Assembly (NCBI RefSeq): GCF_000497575.1
Contig: NZ_APJI01000023.1
Coordinates: 124,001 to 188,000 of the forward strand
Direction: 5' to 3'
Origin: Afipia sp. OHSU_II-C1
GTDB lineage: Bacteria > Pseudomonadota > Alphaproteobacteria > Rhizobiales > Xanthobacteraceae
Length of the DNA: 64,000 nt
Under the pieces are notes generated by a model. That model did no database searches and had not been told where the DNA came from. It saw nothing but the letters and a program-made list of their open reading frames with translations. Position 1 is the stretch's first letter. Each line of letters begins with the position of its first letter. A program made the position numbers and the translations under genes. Positions 54,667-64,000 of the stretch are shown piece by piece.

Positions 54667-56034
54667 TCAGGCACTCCCAACGCGGGGGCCCTTCATTGAT
54701 CTCGTCAATAAATCCGGTCGAGGACCGCCGGTCGCCCAGTCGAGCAGCTCAATCGTATGCACCACAGGGACTGACGTTCCATCGGTACTTTCCACAGAGC
54801 CGATCTGCACCATGCAGCCGATGTTGCCGGCAGAGACAACGTCCGGCTTCGTCGATGCGATGTTCGCGATCTTTCGTTCGCGTAGTCGCTTCGCAATGTC
54901 GGGCTGGAGGATGTTGTACGTTCCTGCCGAACCGCAACACAGATGACTCTCCGGCACATCTTTCACCACGAATCCGCTCTTGGAAAGCAATTCTTTCGGA
55001 AGCTGCGTGATTTTCTGTCCGTGCTGCAACGAACATGCGGAGTGATACGCGACAACGAGATCGTTTTTGCTCTGCGGCCACGCGATGTCGATGCCAGCGA
55101 GGTACTCGGTGACGTCCTTCGCAAGGGCCGAGATACGTGCGGCTTTTGCTGCAAACATGCGGTCTTCTCGCAGCATGTAGCCGTAGTCCTTGATGGTCGT
55201 CCCGCATCCCGACGTGGTCACGAGGATGGCGTCGAGACCGTTTCTGTCGATCTCGTTTGTCCACACCTCGATGTTCGCCCGCGCGCGTTTCAGCGCATCA
55301 TCATCGTGCCCCATGTGATGGGTCAGAGAGCCGCAGCACTGCTCGTCGGCCACCAGCACCACCTCGATGCCCTGACGGGTCAGCATCCGGATCGCGGCCT
55401 GATTGATGCCGGGCGACAGAACCTGCTGGGCGCATCCCTGCAGAAGCGCCACGCGGCCGCGCCTCTGGCCCTCTGCGGGAAAGATCTTGCCGCCGGATGG
55501 CCCGGGCGCAGGCAGATGCTTCGGTGCAAGTGCGAGCATCGCGCGGAGCCGGTCAAAGAATGTCGGCGTAACCCCATGCTTGGCAGAAGAAGGAAGCAAG
55601 GCTGCGAACGGACGGGCGAGACGGGCCCCCATCATGCTGACCCGGAACAGGCCCGGACGCGGCAGGACATAAGCGAGAACGCCGCGCAGAAAGCGTTCCG
55701 GCAACGGCCGCGCATACTCTTCCTCGATCTTGACCCGCGCCTGGTCGACGAGGTGCATGTAGTTCACCCCCGAGGGGCAGGTGGTCATGCAGGCAAGGCA
55801 GGAGAGGCAGCGATCGATGTGCTTGACCACCTCCTGCGTCGGCTTGCGGTCGTTCTCCAGCATATCCTTGATCAGGTAGATGCGGCCGCGCGGGCTGTCG
55901 AGCTCGTCGCCGAGCAGGACGTAGGTCGGGCAGGTCGCGGTGCAGAAGCCGCAATGGACGCAGGCGCGCAGGATCTTGTCGGCTTCCCGGATGTCGGGAT
56001 CGGCGAGCTGGGCGAGGGAAAATTCGGTCTTCAT
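54667..56034 (-). CDS. glcF: Glycolate oxidase iron-sulfur subunit GlcF
   Basis: A 455-residue protein. Two [4Fe-4S] cluster motifs are present in the N-terminal third: CVHCGFCTATCP and CLSCLACMTTCPSG. The C-terminal half has two CCG-type (heterodisulphide reductase-like) domains: EQCCGSLTHHMGHDD and HLCCGSAGTYN. It passes electrons from the flavin subunit GlcD to quinone. Start ATG 56034 gives the conserved MKTEFSLAQLADPDI. It ends 42 bases after the histone-like gene start on the same strand. It lies 16 bases after glcE. Confidence 0.94.
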   Translation of the reverse strand: MKTEFSLAQLADPDIREADKILRACVHCGFCTATCPTYVLLGDELDSPRGRIYLIKDMLENDRKPTQEVVKHIDRCLSCLACMTTCPSGVNYMHLVDQARVKIEEEYARPLPERFLRGVLAYVLPRPGLFRVSMMGARLARPFAALLPSSAKHGVTPTFFDRLRAMLALAPKHLPAPGPSGGKIFPAEGQRRGRVALLQGCAQQVLSPGINQAAIRMLTRQGIEVVLVADEQCCGSLTHHMGHDDDALKRARANIEVWTNEIDRNGLDAILVTTSGCGTTIKDYGYMLREDRMFAAKAARISALAKDVTEYLAGIDIAWPQSKNDLVVAYHSACSLQHGQKITQLPKELLSKSGFVVKDVPESHLCCGSAGTYNILQPDIAKRLRERKIANIASTKPDVVSAGNIGCMVQIGSVESTDGTSVPVVHTIELLDWATGGPRPDLLTRSMKGPRVGSA

Positions 56035-56050
56035 GGGTTGCCGTTCCGGA

Positions 56051-57283
56051 TCATGTGCGCACCATCCGGCCGCGATTAAGAATGTTTCTGGGGTCGAAGC
56101 TCGCCTTGACGCGCTGGCCGAGCGCAGCGACGCCGGCGTCCTGCGGATGGAAGACATCGACCGTATTGCGGACCTGGTCGGCCGCGCGAACGAGCGTGGC
56201 GTGGCCGCCGATCGGCCTTAGCCGTTGCCGAAGCAGTGCGGCATGGGCGTCGGCCGCAGGCGGCAGCGCCGCCCAGATCAGTCCTCCGCCCCAGTCGTAG
56301 ATCACGTCGCCGCCGGTATCGCGGGCCAGCGCCTGACCGAATGCACCGCCGGAAGCCGGCGGACAGACGATACGCCACACCGGCCACGCACCCAGAGATC
56401 CCGACGCCGCGAATGGTGTGACGTCGCGAAGTGACGCCCAGACCGCAGCGGAGGCATCGTCCTCGATCATCTCCGCCGCACCGAACGACGCAAGCGCCTT
56501 GCTCACCGAGCCAGCACGATGAGGGACCGAAGCGCCGATGCCTTCGAGACGGATCAGGGTCACCGCCTGCTGCGATGATCCCAGACCGGCGAGCCCGCCT
56601 CCGGTGTCGCGGAAGACCGACAACGGAAGATGCGCCACACCCGACACGTCGTAGGGCGATCCGAGGGCCGTGGTCATGGCCCGGTTCGCGGCCACGTCGT
56701 CAAGACCGCGCAGCACCAGCGTGCGCTCGGTTTCGGCCTTCGGCATCACCTTGAGCGTCACCTCGGTCATCACCGACAACGTGCCCCATGAGCCCGCCAG
56801 CAGCTTGCAGAGGTCATAGCCGGTGACGTTCTTCACCACCTTGCCGCCGGTCTTGAACGAGTCCCCGAAGCCCGAAACCGCGTTGGCACCGAGCAGGTGG
56901 TCGCGCACGCCCCCGGCCTTGATGCGGCGGGGTCCCGCGAGCCCGGCGCCGATCATGCCGCCGACCGTTCCGGCCCCGCGCGGCGTTCCCAGCAGCACCG
57001 AGGTGTCCATCGGATCGAACGCGAATTGCTGGTTCTTGGAATCGATCAGGGACAGCAGATCGGCCATCGGCGCGCCGGCCTGCACGGTGACGATCAACTC
57101 ATTCGGCTCGTAGGACGTCACCGCGTTCAGCGCGGACAGATCCAGCACCGCATTGGTGGCCATCGGCAGCCCAATGGCACGCTTGCTGCCGTGCCCGACG
57201 ATCTCAAGCGGCTGCTCGGCGGCGAGCGCGCTGCGCACGGCCTCCTCCACATCACCGGCATCGCGTACCTTCAACGTATCCAC
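56051..57283 (-). CDS. glcE: Glycolate oxidase FAD-binding subunit GlcE
   Basis: A 410-residue PCMH-type FAD-binding protein shorter than GlcD. VTVQAGAPMADLLSLIDSKNQQFAFDP and LLGTPRGAGTVGGMIGAGLAGPRRIKAGGVRDHLLGANAVSGFGDSFKTGGKVVKNVTGYDLCKLLAGSWGTLSVMTEVTLKVMP are characteristic of GlcE. Start is GTG 57283, preceded by AGGATAAGG. It works with GlcD and GlcF in glycolate oxidase, which forms glyoxylate. 69 bases separate it from glcD. Confidence 0.93.
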   Translation of the reverse strand: MDTLKVRDAGDVEEAVRSALAAEQPLEIVGHGSKRAIGLPMATNAVLDLSALNAVTSYEPNELIVTVQAGAPMADLLSLIDSKNQQFAFDPMDTSVLLGTPRGAGTVGGMIGAGLAGPRRIKAGGVRDHLLGANAVSGFGDSFKTGGKVVKNVTGYDLCKLLAGSWGTLSVMTEVTLKVMPKAETERTLVLRGLDDVAANRAMTTALGSPYDVSGVAHLPLSVFRDTGGGLAGLGSSQQAVTLIRLEGIGASVPHRAGSVSKALASFGAAEMIEDDASAAVWASLRDVTPFAASGSLGAWPVWRIVCPPASGGAFGQALARDTGGDVIYDWGGGLIWAALPPAADAHAALLRQRLRPIGGHATLVRAADQVRNTVDVFHPQDAGVAALGQRVKASFDPRNILNRGRMVRT

Positions 57284-57352
57284 GCCTTATCCTGTCTCGT
57301 TTGCATGCGAAGCTGACCCGGCAAGCGGTTCTCTCGATCCCGGATCATCAGC

Positions 57353-58846
57353 TTAAAATCGCGGAATGTCGGGAAAGGCGAGCTTGCCGCCATGGACGTG
57401 GACACGTCCGAGTTCGGCGCAGCGGTGCAGGGTCGGAAACACCTTGCCGGGATTGAGCAGCCCCTGGGTGTCGAACGCGCATTTCAGCCGCTGCTGCTGG
57501 GCCAGATCGATATCGCTGAACATCTCCGGCATCAGGTCACGCTTCTCGACACCGACGCCATGCTCGCCGGTCAGCACGCCGCCGAGCTTGACGCAGAGCC
57601 GCAGGATATCGGCGCCGAAGGCCTCCGCCTTGTCCATCTCCTCGGCGATGTTGGCATCGTAGAGAATGAGCGGATGCAGATTGCCATCGCCGGCATGGAA
57701 GACGTTGGCGACGCGCAGACCGTACTTCTCCGACAGGTCGCGAATGCCGGCCAGCGCTTCCGGCAGTTTGCCGCGCGGAATGGTGCCATCCATGCAGAGG
57801 TAATCGGGCGACATACGGCCAACCGCCGGGAACGCGGCTTTGCGTCCGGCCCAGAACAACAGCCGCTCCTGCTCGGAATTCGAAATCTGCAGTGTCGTCT
57901 GACCGCATGCGCGCGCGATCTTCTCCACGCGCTCGATCAATTCATCCACTTCAACCGCCGGACCATCCAGTTCGATGATCAGCAGCGCCTCGACATCGAG
58001 CGGATAGCCCGCATGGACGAAGGCTTCAGCCGCATGGATGGCATTCCGGTCCATCATCTCCATGCCGCCCGGAATGATCCCCGCGCCGATGATGTTGGCG
58101 ACGCATTGTCCGGCCGCTTCGATCTCCGCAAAGCCGACCATCAGCGCACGCGCGGTCTCCGGCTTTTGCAAAATGCGAACCGTCACTTCGGTGACGACAC
58201 CGAGCAGACCTTCGGAGCCGGTGATGATTCCCATCACGTCATAGCCGTCGGTCTCCGGCGCCTTGCCGCCGATCCGCAGGATTTCGCCGGTGATGAGGAC
58301 GAACTCGCAGCCCAGCACATTGTTGGTAGTCAGTCCGTATTTCAGGCTGTGAACGCCGCCGGAATTCTCCGCGATGTTGCCGCCGATCGAGCAGGCGATC
58401 TGCGACGACGGGTCGGGCGCATAGTAAAATCCCTCGTGCGCGACCGCCTGGCTGATGGCGAGATTGGTCACGCCCGGCTCGACCACCGCCACGCGATTCT
58501 CGAAATCGATCTCGCGGACGCGCTTGAACTTGCCAAGGCCGAGCAGCACGCCATCCGCCAGCGGCAGCGAACCGCCGGACAGCGAGGTCCCGGAGCCGCG
58601 CGGCACCACCTTGATGCCGTTGTCGTGGCAGTACTTCAGGACTTGCGAGACCTGCTCGGTGGTGTCGGGCAGCACCACCACCATCGGCGGCTGGCGATAG
58701 GCCGTCAGCGCATCGGACTCATAAGGCTGCATTTCCCGTGCGCTCGAAATCACGCCTTCACCCGGCACGATTTTTTGCAGGGCCGCGACGATCTCGTCAC
58801 GGCGGGCGAGTACCGCCTGATCGGCTTCAGGCATCATGATGGACAT
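57353..58846 (-). CDS. glcD: Glycolate oxidase subunit GlcD
   Basis: A 497-residue FAD-linked oxidase. The N-terminal FAD domain contains VPRGSGTSLSGGSLP, and then DPSSQIACSIGGNIAENSGGVHSLKYGLT. The C-terminal cap has VFHAGDGNLHPLILYD and GEHGVGVEKRDLM. It is the main catalytic subunit oxidising glycolate and D-lactate type substrates. I chose ATG 58846 (MSIMMPEADQAV) with GGAG upstream; the longer frame continues into the promoter region. First gene of glcDEF, with two palindromes upstream. Confidence 0.94.
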   Translation of the reverse strand: MSIMMPEADQAVLARRDEIVAALQKIVPGEGVISSAREMQPYESDALTAYRQPPMVVVLPDTTEQVSQVLKYCHDNGIKVVPRGSGTSLSGGSLPLADGVLLGLGKFKRVREIDFENRVAVVEPGVTNLAISQAVAHEGFYYAPDPSSQIACSIGGNIAENSGGVHSLKYGLTTNNVLGCEFVLITGEILRIGGKAPETDGYDVMGIITGSEGLLGVVTEVTVRILQKPETARALMVGFAEIEAAGQCVANIIGAGIIPGGMEMMDRNAIHAAEAFVHAGYPLDVEALLIIELDGPAVEVDELIERVEKIARACGQTTLQISNSEQERLLFWAGRKAAFPAVGRMSPDYLCMDGTIPRGKLPEALAGIRDLSEKYGLRVANVFHAGDGNLHPLILYDANIAEEMDKAEAFGADILRLCVKLGGVLTGEHGVGVEKRDLMPEMFSDIDLAQQQRLKCAFDTQGLLNPGKVFPTLHRCAELGRVHVHGGKLAFPDIPRF

Positions 58847-58890
58847 ACGCGCACTCCAAAAAACGGCGCGTCGTATCACGCCTTGCTGTT

Positions 58891-58932
58891 CTGATATATC
58901 AGCATGTCTGGCACTATTTGAACAGTTCCAAA
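58891..58932. promoter_or_regulatory. Palindromes upstream of glcD
   Basis: CTGATATATCAG (58891-58902) is a perfect 12-base palindrome 45 bases before the glcD start. TTTGAACAGTTCCAAA (58917-58932) is an imperfect dyad with TGAAC/GTTC half-sites like those in the TetR operator at 59739. Possible regulator sites. Confidence 0.4.
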
Positions 58933-59018
58933 CCGGAATAGCGAATCTGAGTTCGCCGCATTTCACATGCCTGGAGACATTCGGGTTCGAGAGAACGTGA
59001 GGCTGGACCGGGCGGCGT

Positions 59019-59711
59019 CTATCCGACCAGAGCACCCAGCTCCCGCCGCGCCGGCATCACCGGCATCACCGCCTGCACCACGAGACCGCGGGCGCGGGCA
59101 TCGAGCACACCGACAGCCCGCAGCGCGAACAGCGTGATCGCCTGCACCGCATCGCGCAGTTTCACCGGGTCGTCGATATCGGCGGACGCCAGCGGACCCA
59201 CCAGCGATTCATGGAGCGCCCCGATCAGGGCGGTGGCAGCTAGCGAGATATCCTGCGCCGGAAGGTGCCCTGCCCGCACCGCCGCCTCAATCCGGGTTTC
59301 GACCTCAGCGGCGATCTCCCGGCGGCTGGCAACGCGTGATTCGGTGACATCGACATCCACCGGCTCGGCCAGAATGCCCCAGGCCAGCTTGCGATTCGAC
59401 ACGACATGCACAGCAATGGTGGTGACAGCTGCGGCAAGCGCCGACGAAGGCCCCGGCGCAGCATCGGCGGCGCGCCGGATCGCGGTGAGTTCCGCCCGCG
59501 AAACATCGGCGATCAACTCGGAGATCAGATCGGCTTTGGAGGGGAAATAGCGATAGACCGTGCCTGCGGCGACATTCGCGCGGGTGGCCACCGGCGCGAT
59601 CTGAACCGCAGCCATTCCGCCTTCAGCAGCTGCGTCGCGGGCTGCTGCAAGGATCGCATTGCGGCGTGCCGCAAGGCGTTTCACGACCTGATGAGTTCGC
59701 CTGTAAACCAT
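59019..59711 (-). CDS. TetR-family transcriptional regulator
   Basis: A 230-residue TetR protein. The DNA-binding domain is residues 15-62 (ILAAARDAAAEGGMAAVQIAPVATRANVAAGTVYRYFPSKADLISELI), with the typical GTVYRYFPSK recognition helix. The C-terminal ligand domain is alanine-rich and uncharacterised. The ATG at 59711 is preferred; longer frames cover the operator. Transcribed in the same direction as glcDEF with a 172-base gap. A dyad TGAACACCAGTTCA is 28 bases before its start, so it probably regulates itself; regulation of glcD is possible. Confidence 0.88.
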   Translation of the reverse strand: MVYRRTHQVVKRLAARRNAILAAARDAAAEGGMAAVQIAPVATRANVAAGTVYRYFPSKADLISELIADVSRAELTAIRRAADAAPGPSSALAAAVTTIAVHVVSNRKLAWGILAEPVDVDVTESRVASRREIAAEVETRIEAAVRAGHLPAQDISLAATALIGALHESLVGPLASADIDDPVKLRDAVQAITLFALRAVGVLDARARGLVVQAVMPVMPARRELGALVG

Positions 59712-59738
59712 TGATGGCGTTCGTCTCCCAAAAAGAAG

Positions 59739-59752
59739 TGAACACCAGTTCA
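59739..59752. promoter_or_regulatory. Probable TetR operator
   Basis: TGAAC-ACCA-GTTCA, a perfect dyad 28 bases upstream of the TetR start, in the place where a self-repressing TetR protein binds. Confidence 0.55.
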
Positions 59753-59867
59753 AAAGCGGAGACAAGCGTTTCAGTGCACACGGATTCAAATTCGCAGTGC
59801 AGCAAAAAAGATACTTCTTTTCCGGATTCGATTCCTTGCCGGAACCGGCCCGTTCTTCCCGGAATTC

Positions 59868-60185
59868 TCAACCGCTGAAGCCGAGCGCGCGCGCCAGTGC
59901 CGCCACCGCCATCCCGGTGATCACGGCGACGAATTCGTTGCGCCGGATAATGGTGAGGGCGATCGCCGCACCGATGGCGAACAGTACGACCGCGCCGCCA
60001 TTCACCGCGACCGGCAGCGACGCGGCGACGATGATCGAACCTGGCAATGCATCGAGCATCCGGCGCACACGCGGGGTGATGGTGACATAGCCCATCAGCC
60101 AGTAGCCGCCGAGACGCGAAGCGACCGTCACTGCCGTCATCCCCGCGAATGCGATCATCACATCGGAGCGCATGAGTTCGCTCAT
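59868..60185 (-). CDS. azlD: AzlD-type branched-chain amino acid export subunit
   Basis: A 105-residue membrane protein with three or four helices. The AzlD pattern TVASRLGGYWLMGYVTITPRVRRMLDALPGSIIVAASLPVAV is clear. With AzlC it exports branched-chain amino acids or related compounds. Its start overlaps the azlC stop by four bases. Confidence 0.88.
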   Translation of the reverse strand: MSELMRSDVMIAFAGMTAVTVASRLGGYWLMGYVTITPRVRRMLDALPGSIIVAASLPVAVNGGAVVLFAIGAAIALTIIRRNEFVAVITGMAVAALARALGFSG

Positions 60186-60946
60186 GCGGCGCCTCCATGC
60201 GTCTTCACATCATCGGTCGACGGATCGTCCATCAGCCCGGCGCTGATCGCGCCGGAGACCGCGCCGGCAATGATGAACCACCAGCCCGGCATGAGCCAAT
60301 GCACCGTCAGCGCGACGATACCTGACACCGCCCACGGGATCGCCCGGCGCGGGCCTTTCCAGGCCGGCACCAGCATCGCCGCGTAGAACGCCGGCACCAC
60401 CAGATCGACGCCGTATTTCTTCGGATCGCTGAGCTGCCCGGCGAGCAGATACCCCGGCAGCGACGACGCGAACCACAGGACGTACAGCACGATGCCCCCG
60501 CCGACGAAGAACGACGCATCCGCGCCGCCATGGTTGCGGTAGCGCGTGGCGGCGAGCCAGCCGCCGTCGGTCACCAGCAGCATCGAGGGAAACGATTGCC
60601 ACCACGGCAACGTGCCGAACCATGGGCGCAGGCTGGCGCTCATCAGCGAGAAACGGATGTTCACGGTCGCCGTCAGCAGCGCCAGCGTCGCGATCGAGGA
60701 CACCGTCAGCGTATTGGGCCAGGATGAGACCGCGACGAACTGCGACAGCCCGCCGTAAACGAAAGCCATCATCACCTGCACTTCGGTGAGGGTGAAATTC
60801 TTCTGCGCGCAGAGCGCGCCGAACGCCATGCCGAAGGCAAGCGTGCCCGGCAGCATCGGCGCAATGGCGACGATGCCCGGCATGATGGCGTTACGCGACC
60901 AGTAGGCAGGCGCGTGGAAGTGATCTGGAGGGACTGGGGCCGTCAT
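60182..60946 (-). CDS. azlC: AzlC-type branched-chain amino acid export protein
   Basis: A 254-residue membrane protein with seven or so helices. GIVAIAPMLPGTLAFGMAFGALCAQKNFTLTEVQVMMAFVYGGLSQFVAVSSW matches AzlC/YgaZ. Late DLVVPAFYAAMLVPAWKG is also typical. It forms a two-subunit exporter with AzlD, and the four-base overlap suggests coupling. The operon is opposite in direction to nothing obvious; the upstream region up to the GT87 gene is 112 bases. Confidence 0.88.
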   Translation of the reverse strand: MTAPVPPDHFHAPAYWSRNAIMPGIVAIAPMLPGTLAFGMAFGALCAQKNFTLTEVQVMMAFVYGGLSQFVAVSSWPNTLTVSSIATLALLTATVNIRFSLMSASLRPWFGTLPWWQSFPSMLLVTDGGWLAATRYRNHGGADASFFVGGGIVLYVLWFASSLPGYLLAGQLSDPKKYGVDLVVPAFYAAMLVPAWKGPRRAIPWAVSGIVALTVHWLMPGWWFIIAGAVSGAISAGLMDDPSTDDVKTHGGAA

Positions 60947-61058
60947 CGATTCATCCGCAGGAAGACTTTATGCGTGCGGTGAATGCGGCGGAGGGTCAAG
61001 CATTTCGGCTGCGACCTGCGGCGAATAAAGGTGACGGAAATGCATGCGCGCTATGCGT

Positions 61059-62327
61059 TTAAGGCCGTAAGACCGGGTCCCGATCGTCGCCCCACTGCAA
61101 GTACGCGCGGCGCGCAATCAGCGCCGCAACGATCAGTGCCGCGGCAAGTCCGGTCGGCATGACGACATACGGGAAGACCATCAGCAACACGGTTACAACG
61201 CCGAGCGCCGGCAATTCGTAATCGAGAAAACCGTCCGTAATGCCCATGCGCAGAATCAGCGCCACGGGAATAGCAAGCACCATCATGTCGTACAAATAGA
61301 GATATGGCGTTGCCAGCAATGCTCCGGTAGCCAGCGCCGCGGCCTTGATCTCGTAGCTGACGCGACTGCGCCAGAGAATGACGACCGCGAGCGCCACCAT
61401 CCCGCTCACGCCCCACTGAAGACTGCGGGCGAGCGTATCGCCACCACCAAGAAACCGCACCAGTGACAGGGTGCTTTGCATCTTGCCGAAGGTGGCGGCG
61501 CCATCGGACAGGAAGGCTGCCGACGCGCGCGGCAGCCAGTGAAAGAACTCGATCCAAGTTACATTGCCGAACGCCCACCAGGACAATGCCGCGACCGATG
61601 CGCCGGTCAGCGCAGCCGACGCGAATGTCTTCCATTGCCCGGCAGCGATCAGCACGAGGGGAAAGATCAGGCCATACTGTGGTTTGTAGGTGAGCAGCCC
61701 AAGGCATACGCCGGCGAGCCAGGGCCGCTTGGGCATCAGGTAAAGCGTTCCGCCGATCAACGCCGCCGTGAGGCATCCGTTCTGGCCCATCAGGGCGTTG
61801 AACATCACCACGGGAAACGCGCAGGCCAGCAGCCATCCAATGCGATGGTTCGTCAGCGCGCGGATGGTGACAATATAGAACGAGAAGGTGATCGCCGCCC
61901 ATCCGGCGAACGCGACCGAATAGGGAAACTTTGCAAGCGATGCCGCAACGAAAAGAAACGGTGGAGGATAATGCCAGCCGAAAAAGTCGGCGAACGTCCG
62001 GCCGAGCACCGGCTCCTGAACCAGCTTGTGCGCATCCCAGTCATAGGCCGTAGCCGGGTAGCCATCGAGGACGAGCCGTCCAGCGGCATAAACGTTGGTG
62101 AAGTCAGTCGGAATTCCAAGACCCTGAAGATCGAGAATCCATTGACCGGTGATCGCCGATCCGACCAGCGACAATACATTCATGATACACAGCGCGACGC
62201 ACATCAGCACCACGATTGGGGGAACCGCGGCGTGTTCGGCATCGCCGGATATCGGCGCCGGCATCGTCATCGCGGTCTGTATCAGGCCTGCAACATGGTC
62301 GGATTTGCTTCCGGGTGCGGCATCCAC
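61059..62327 (-). CDS. GT87-type membrane glycosyltransferase (DUF2029)
   Basis: A 422-residue membrane protein with about nine membrane segments. It resembles the GT87/DUF2029 family of polyprenyl-phosphate-mannose-dependent glycosyltransferases. DFTNVYAAGRLVLDGYPATAYDWDAHK after the first helix fits the motif that carries the catalytic aspartate. YPPPFLFVAASLAKFPYSVAFAGW follows. Substrate and acceptor are unknown. The start may be ATG 62327 or an internal ATG a few codons later. Confidence 0.75.
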   Translation of the reverse strand: MDAAPGSKSDHVAGLIQTAMTMPAPISGDAEHAAVPPIVVLMCVALCIMNVLSLVGSAITGQWILDLQGLGIPTDFTNVYAAGRLVLDGYPATAYDWDAHKLVQEPVLGRTFADFFGWHYPPPFLFVAASLAKFPYSVAFAGWAAITFSFYIVTIRALTNHRIGWLLACAFPVVMFNALMGQNGCLTAALIGGTLYLMPKRPWLAGVCLGLLTYKPQYGLIFPLVLIAAGQWKTFASAALTGASVAALSWWAFGNVTWIEFFHWLPRASAAFLSDGAATFGKMQSTLSLVRFLGGGDTLARSLQWGVSGMVALAVVILWRSRVSYEIKAAALATGALLATPYLYLYDMMVLAIPVALILRMGITDGFLDYELPALGVVTVLLMVFPYVVMPTGLAAALIVAALIARRAYLQWGDDRDPVLRP

Positions 62328-62387
62328 GTCGGAAAGTGCCCGGTTTGACTTGATGAACCCCTTAAACCTGCGCCGGAAACGGCCAGA

Positions 62388-62416
62388 ATAAAGGCCGCCC
62401 CAAGGGCGGCCTTTAT
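62388..62416 (-). terminator. Rho-independent terminator after ftsH
   Basis: ATAAAGGCCGCCC with GGGCGGCCTTTAT, a perfect 13-base-pair stem with a CAA loop, 19 bases after the ftsH stop. Confidence 0.85.
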
Positions 62417-62434
62417 GGCAATACCTAAAGGCGC

Positions 62435-64000
<1,566 letters not shown>

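Noticed and set aside
54943..56079. 378-codon frame antisense to glcF
   Set aside because: No domain; the minus-strand gene has clear iron-sulfur motifs.
57392..58894. 500-codon open frame on the plus strand, antisense to glcD
   Set aside because: It mirrors a well-supported minus-strand gene, has no recognisable domain, and is the normal GC-rich shadow frame.

Overview
This is about 64 kb of a GC-rich alphaproteobacterial chromosome. Gene content and order point to the Nitrobacteraceae/Bradyrhizobiaceae (Bradyrhizobium, Afipia, Rhodopseudomonas and relatives). The evidence is a CpdR next to an N-formylglutamate amidohydrolase-like gene, a DUF2093/DUF4170/DUF6101 gene set, a pmbA-cysQ-DUF4170-DUF374-waaA-lpxK run, hisZ-hisG, a CIRCE-controlled groESL, a BclA-type peptide transporter, Omp25-like barrels, and short palindromic repeats of a kind I associate with this family. 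No phage, insertion sequence, CRISPR array or plasmid function is visible. The window is core chromosome with a few accessory genes. Both ends cut a gene: gamma-glutamyltransferase on the left and FtsH on the right.

Layout. 1-4.4 kb: ggt (partial), a LysR regulator facing pirin, wrbA and a haloperoxidase-like hydrolase, a small redox/quinone stress group with a strong dyad operator between the divergent genes. 4.4-8.2 kb: small stress and envelope genes (CsbD-like, Sel1, DUF3606, a PHA-granule-associated protein) and an unusual two-barrel outer-membrane protein. 8.3-10 kb: tRNA-Val(GAC), cpdR and an N-formylglutamate amidohydrolase-like gene. 10-10.5 kb: an AT-rich gap with a strong candidate small RNA carrying anti-Shine-Dalgarno motifs. 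10.5-24.6 kb: hisN, LysR/TauE, arfB, mutL, rsmD, an RluB-like synthase with a repetitive basic N-terminus, tadA, a fluoroacetate-dehalogenase-type hydrolase, purD, xseA and DUF2093.

24.6-30.2 kb is a tightly overlapping minus-strand operon for Kdo transfer and lipid A kinase steps (waaA, lpxK) with DUF374, DUF4170, cysQ and pmbA. 30.4-38.9 kb: DUF6101, ubiA, rsmE, hisZG, a glycosyltransferase with a YdjC-type deacetylase, and DUF2076. 38.9-48.3 kb: L,D-transpeptidase, cheZ, an MFS transporter, a lipoprotein, groESL, two uncharacterised exported proteins and a FAD oxidoreductase. 48.5-59.7 kb: a lactate/glycolate permease, a BclA-like ABC exporter, an HPP protein, a TorF-type porin, a histone H1-like protein, and glcDEF with a TetR gene upstream. 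59.8-64 kb: azlCD, a GT87-type membrane protein and ftsH.

Functional themes: glycolate or 2-hydroxyacid oxidation (LctP/GlcA-type permease plus GlcDEF), envelope building (Kdo/lipid A genes, L,D-transpeptidase, porins), translation quality control (ArfB, TadA, RsmD, RsmE, RluB-like), heat shock (GroESL under CIRCE and an RpoH-like promoter) and histidine synthesis in two places (hisN and hisZG). The best candidates for something new are the small RNA near 10.1 kb, the two-barrel outer-membrane protein, the AT-rich gene coupled to purD, and the palindromic repeats whose two copies show a compensatory base-pair change.
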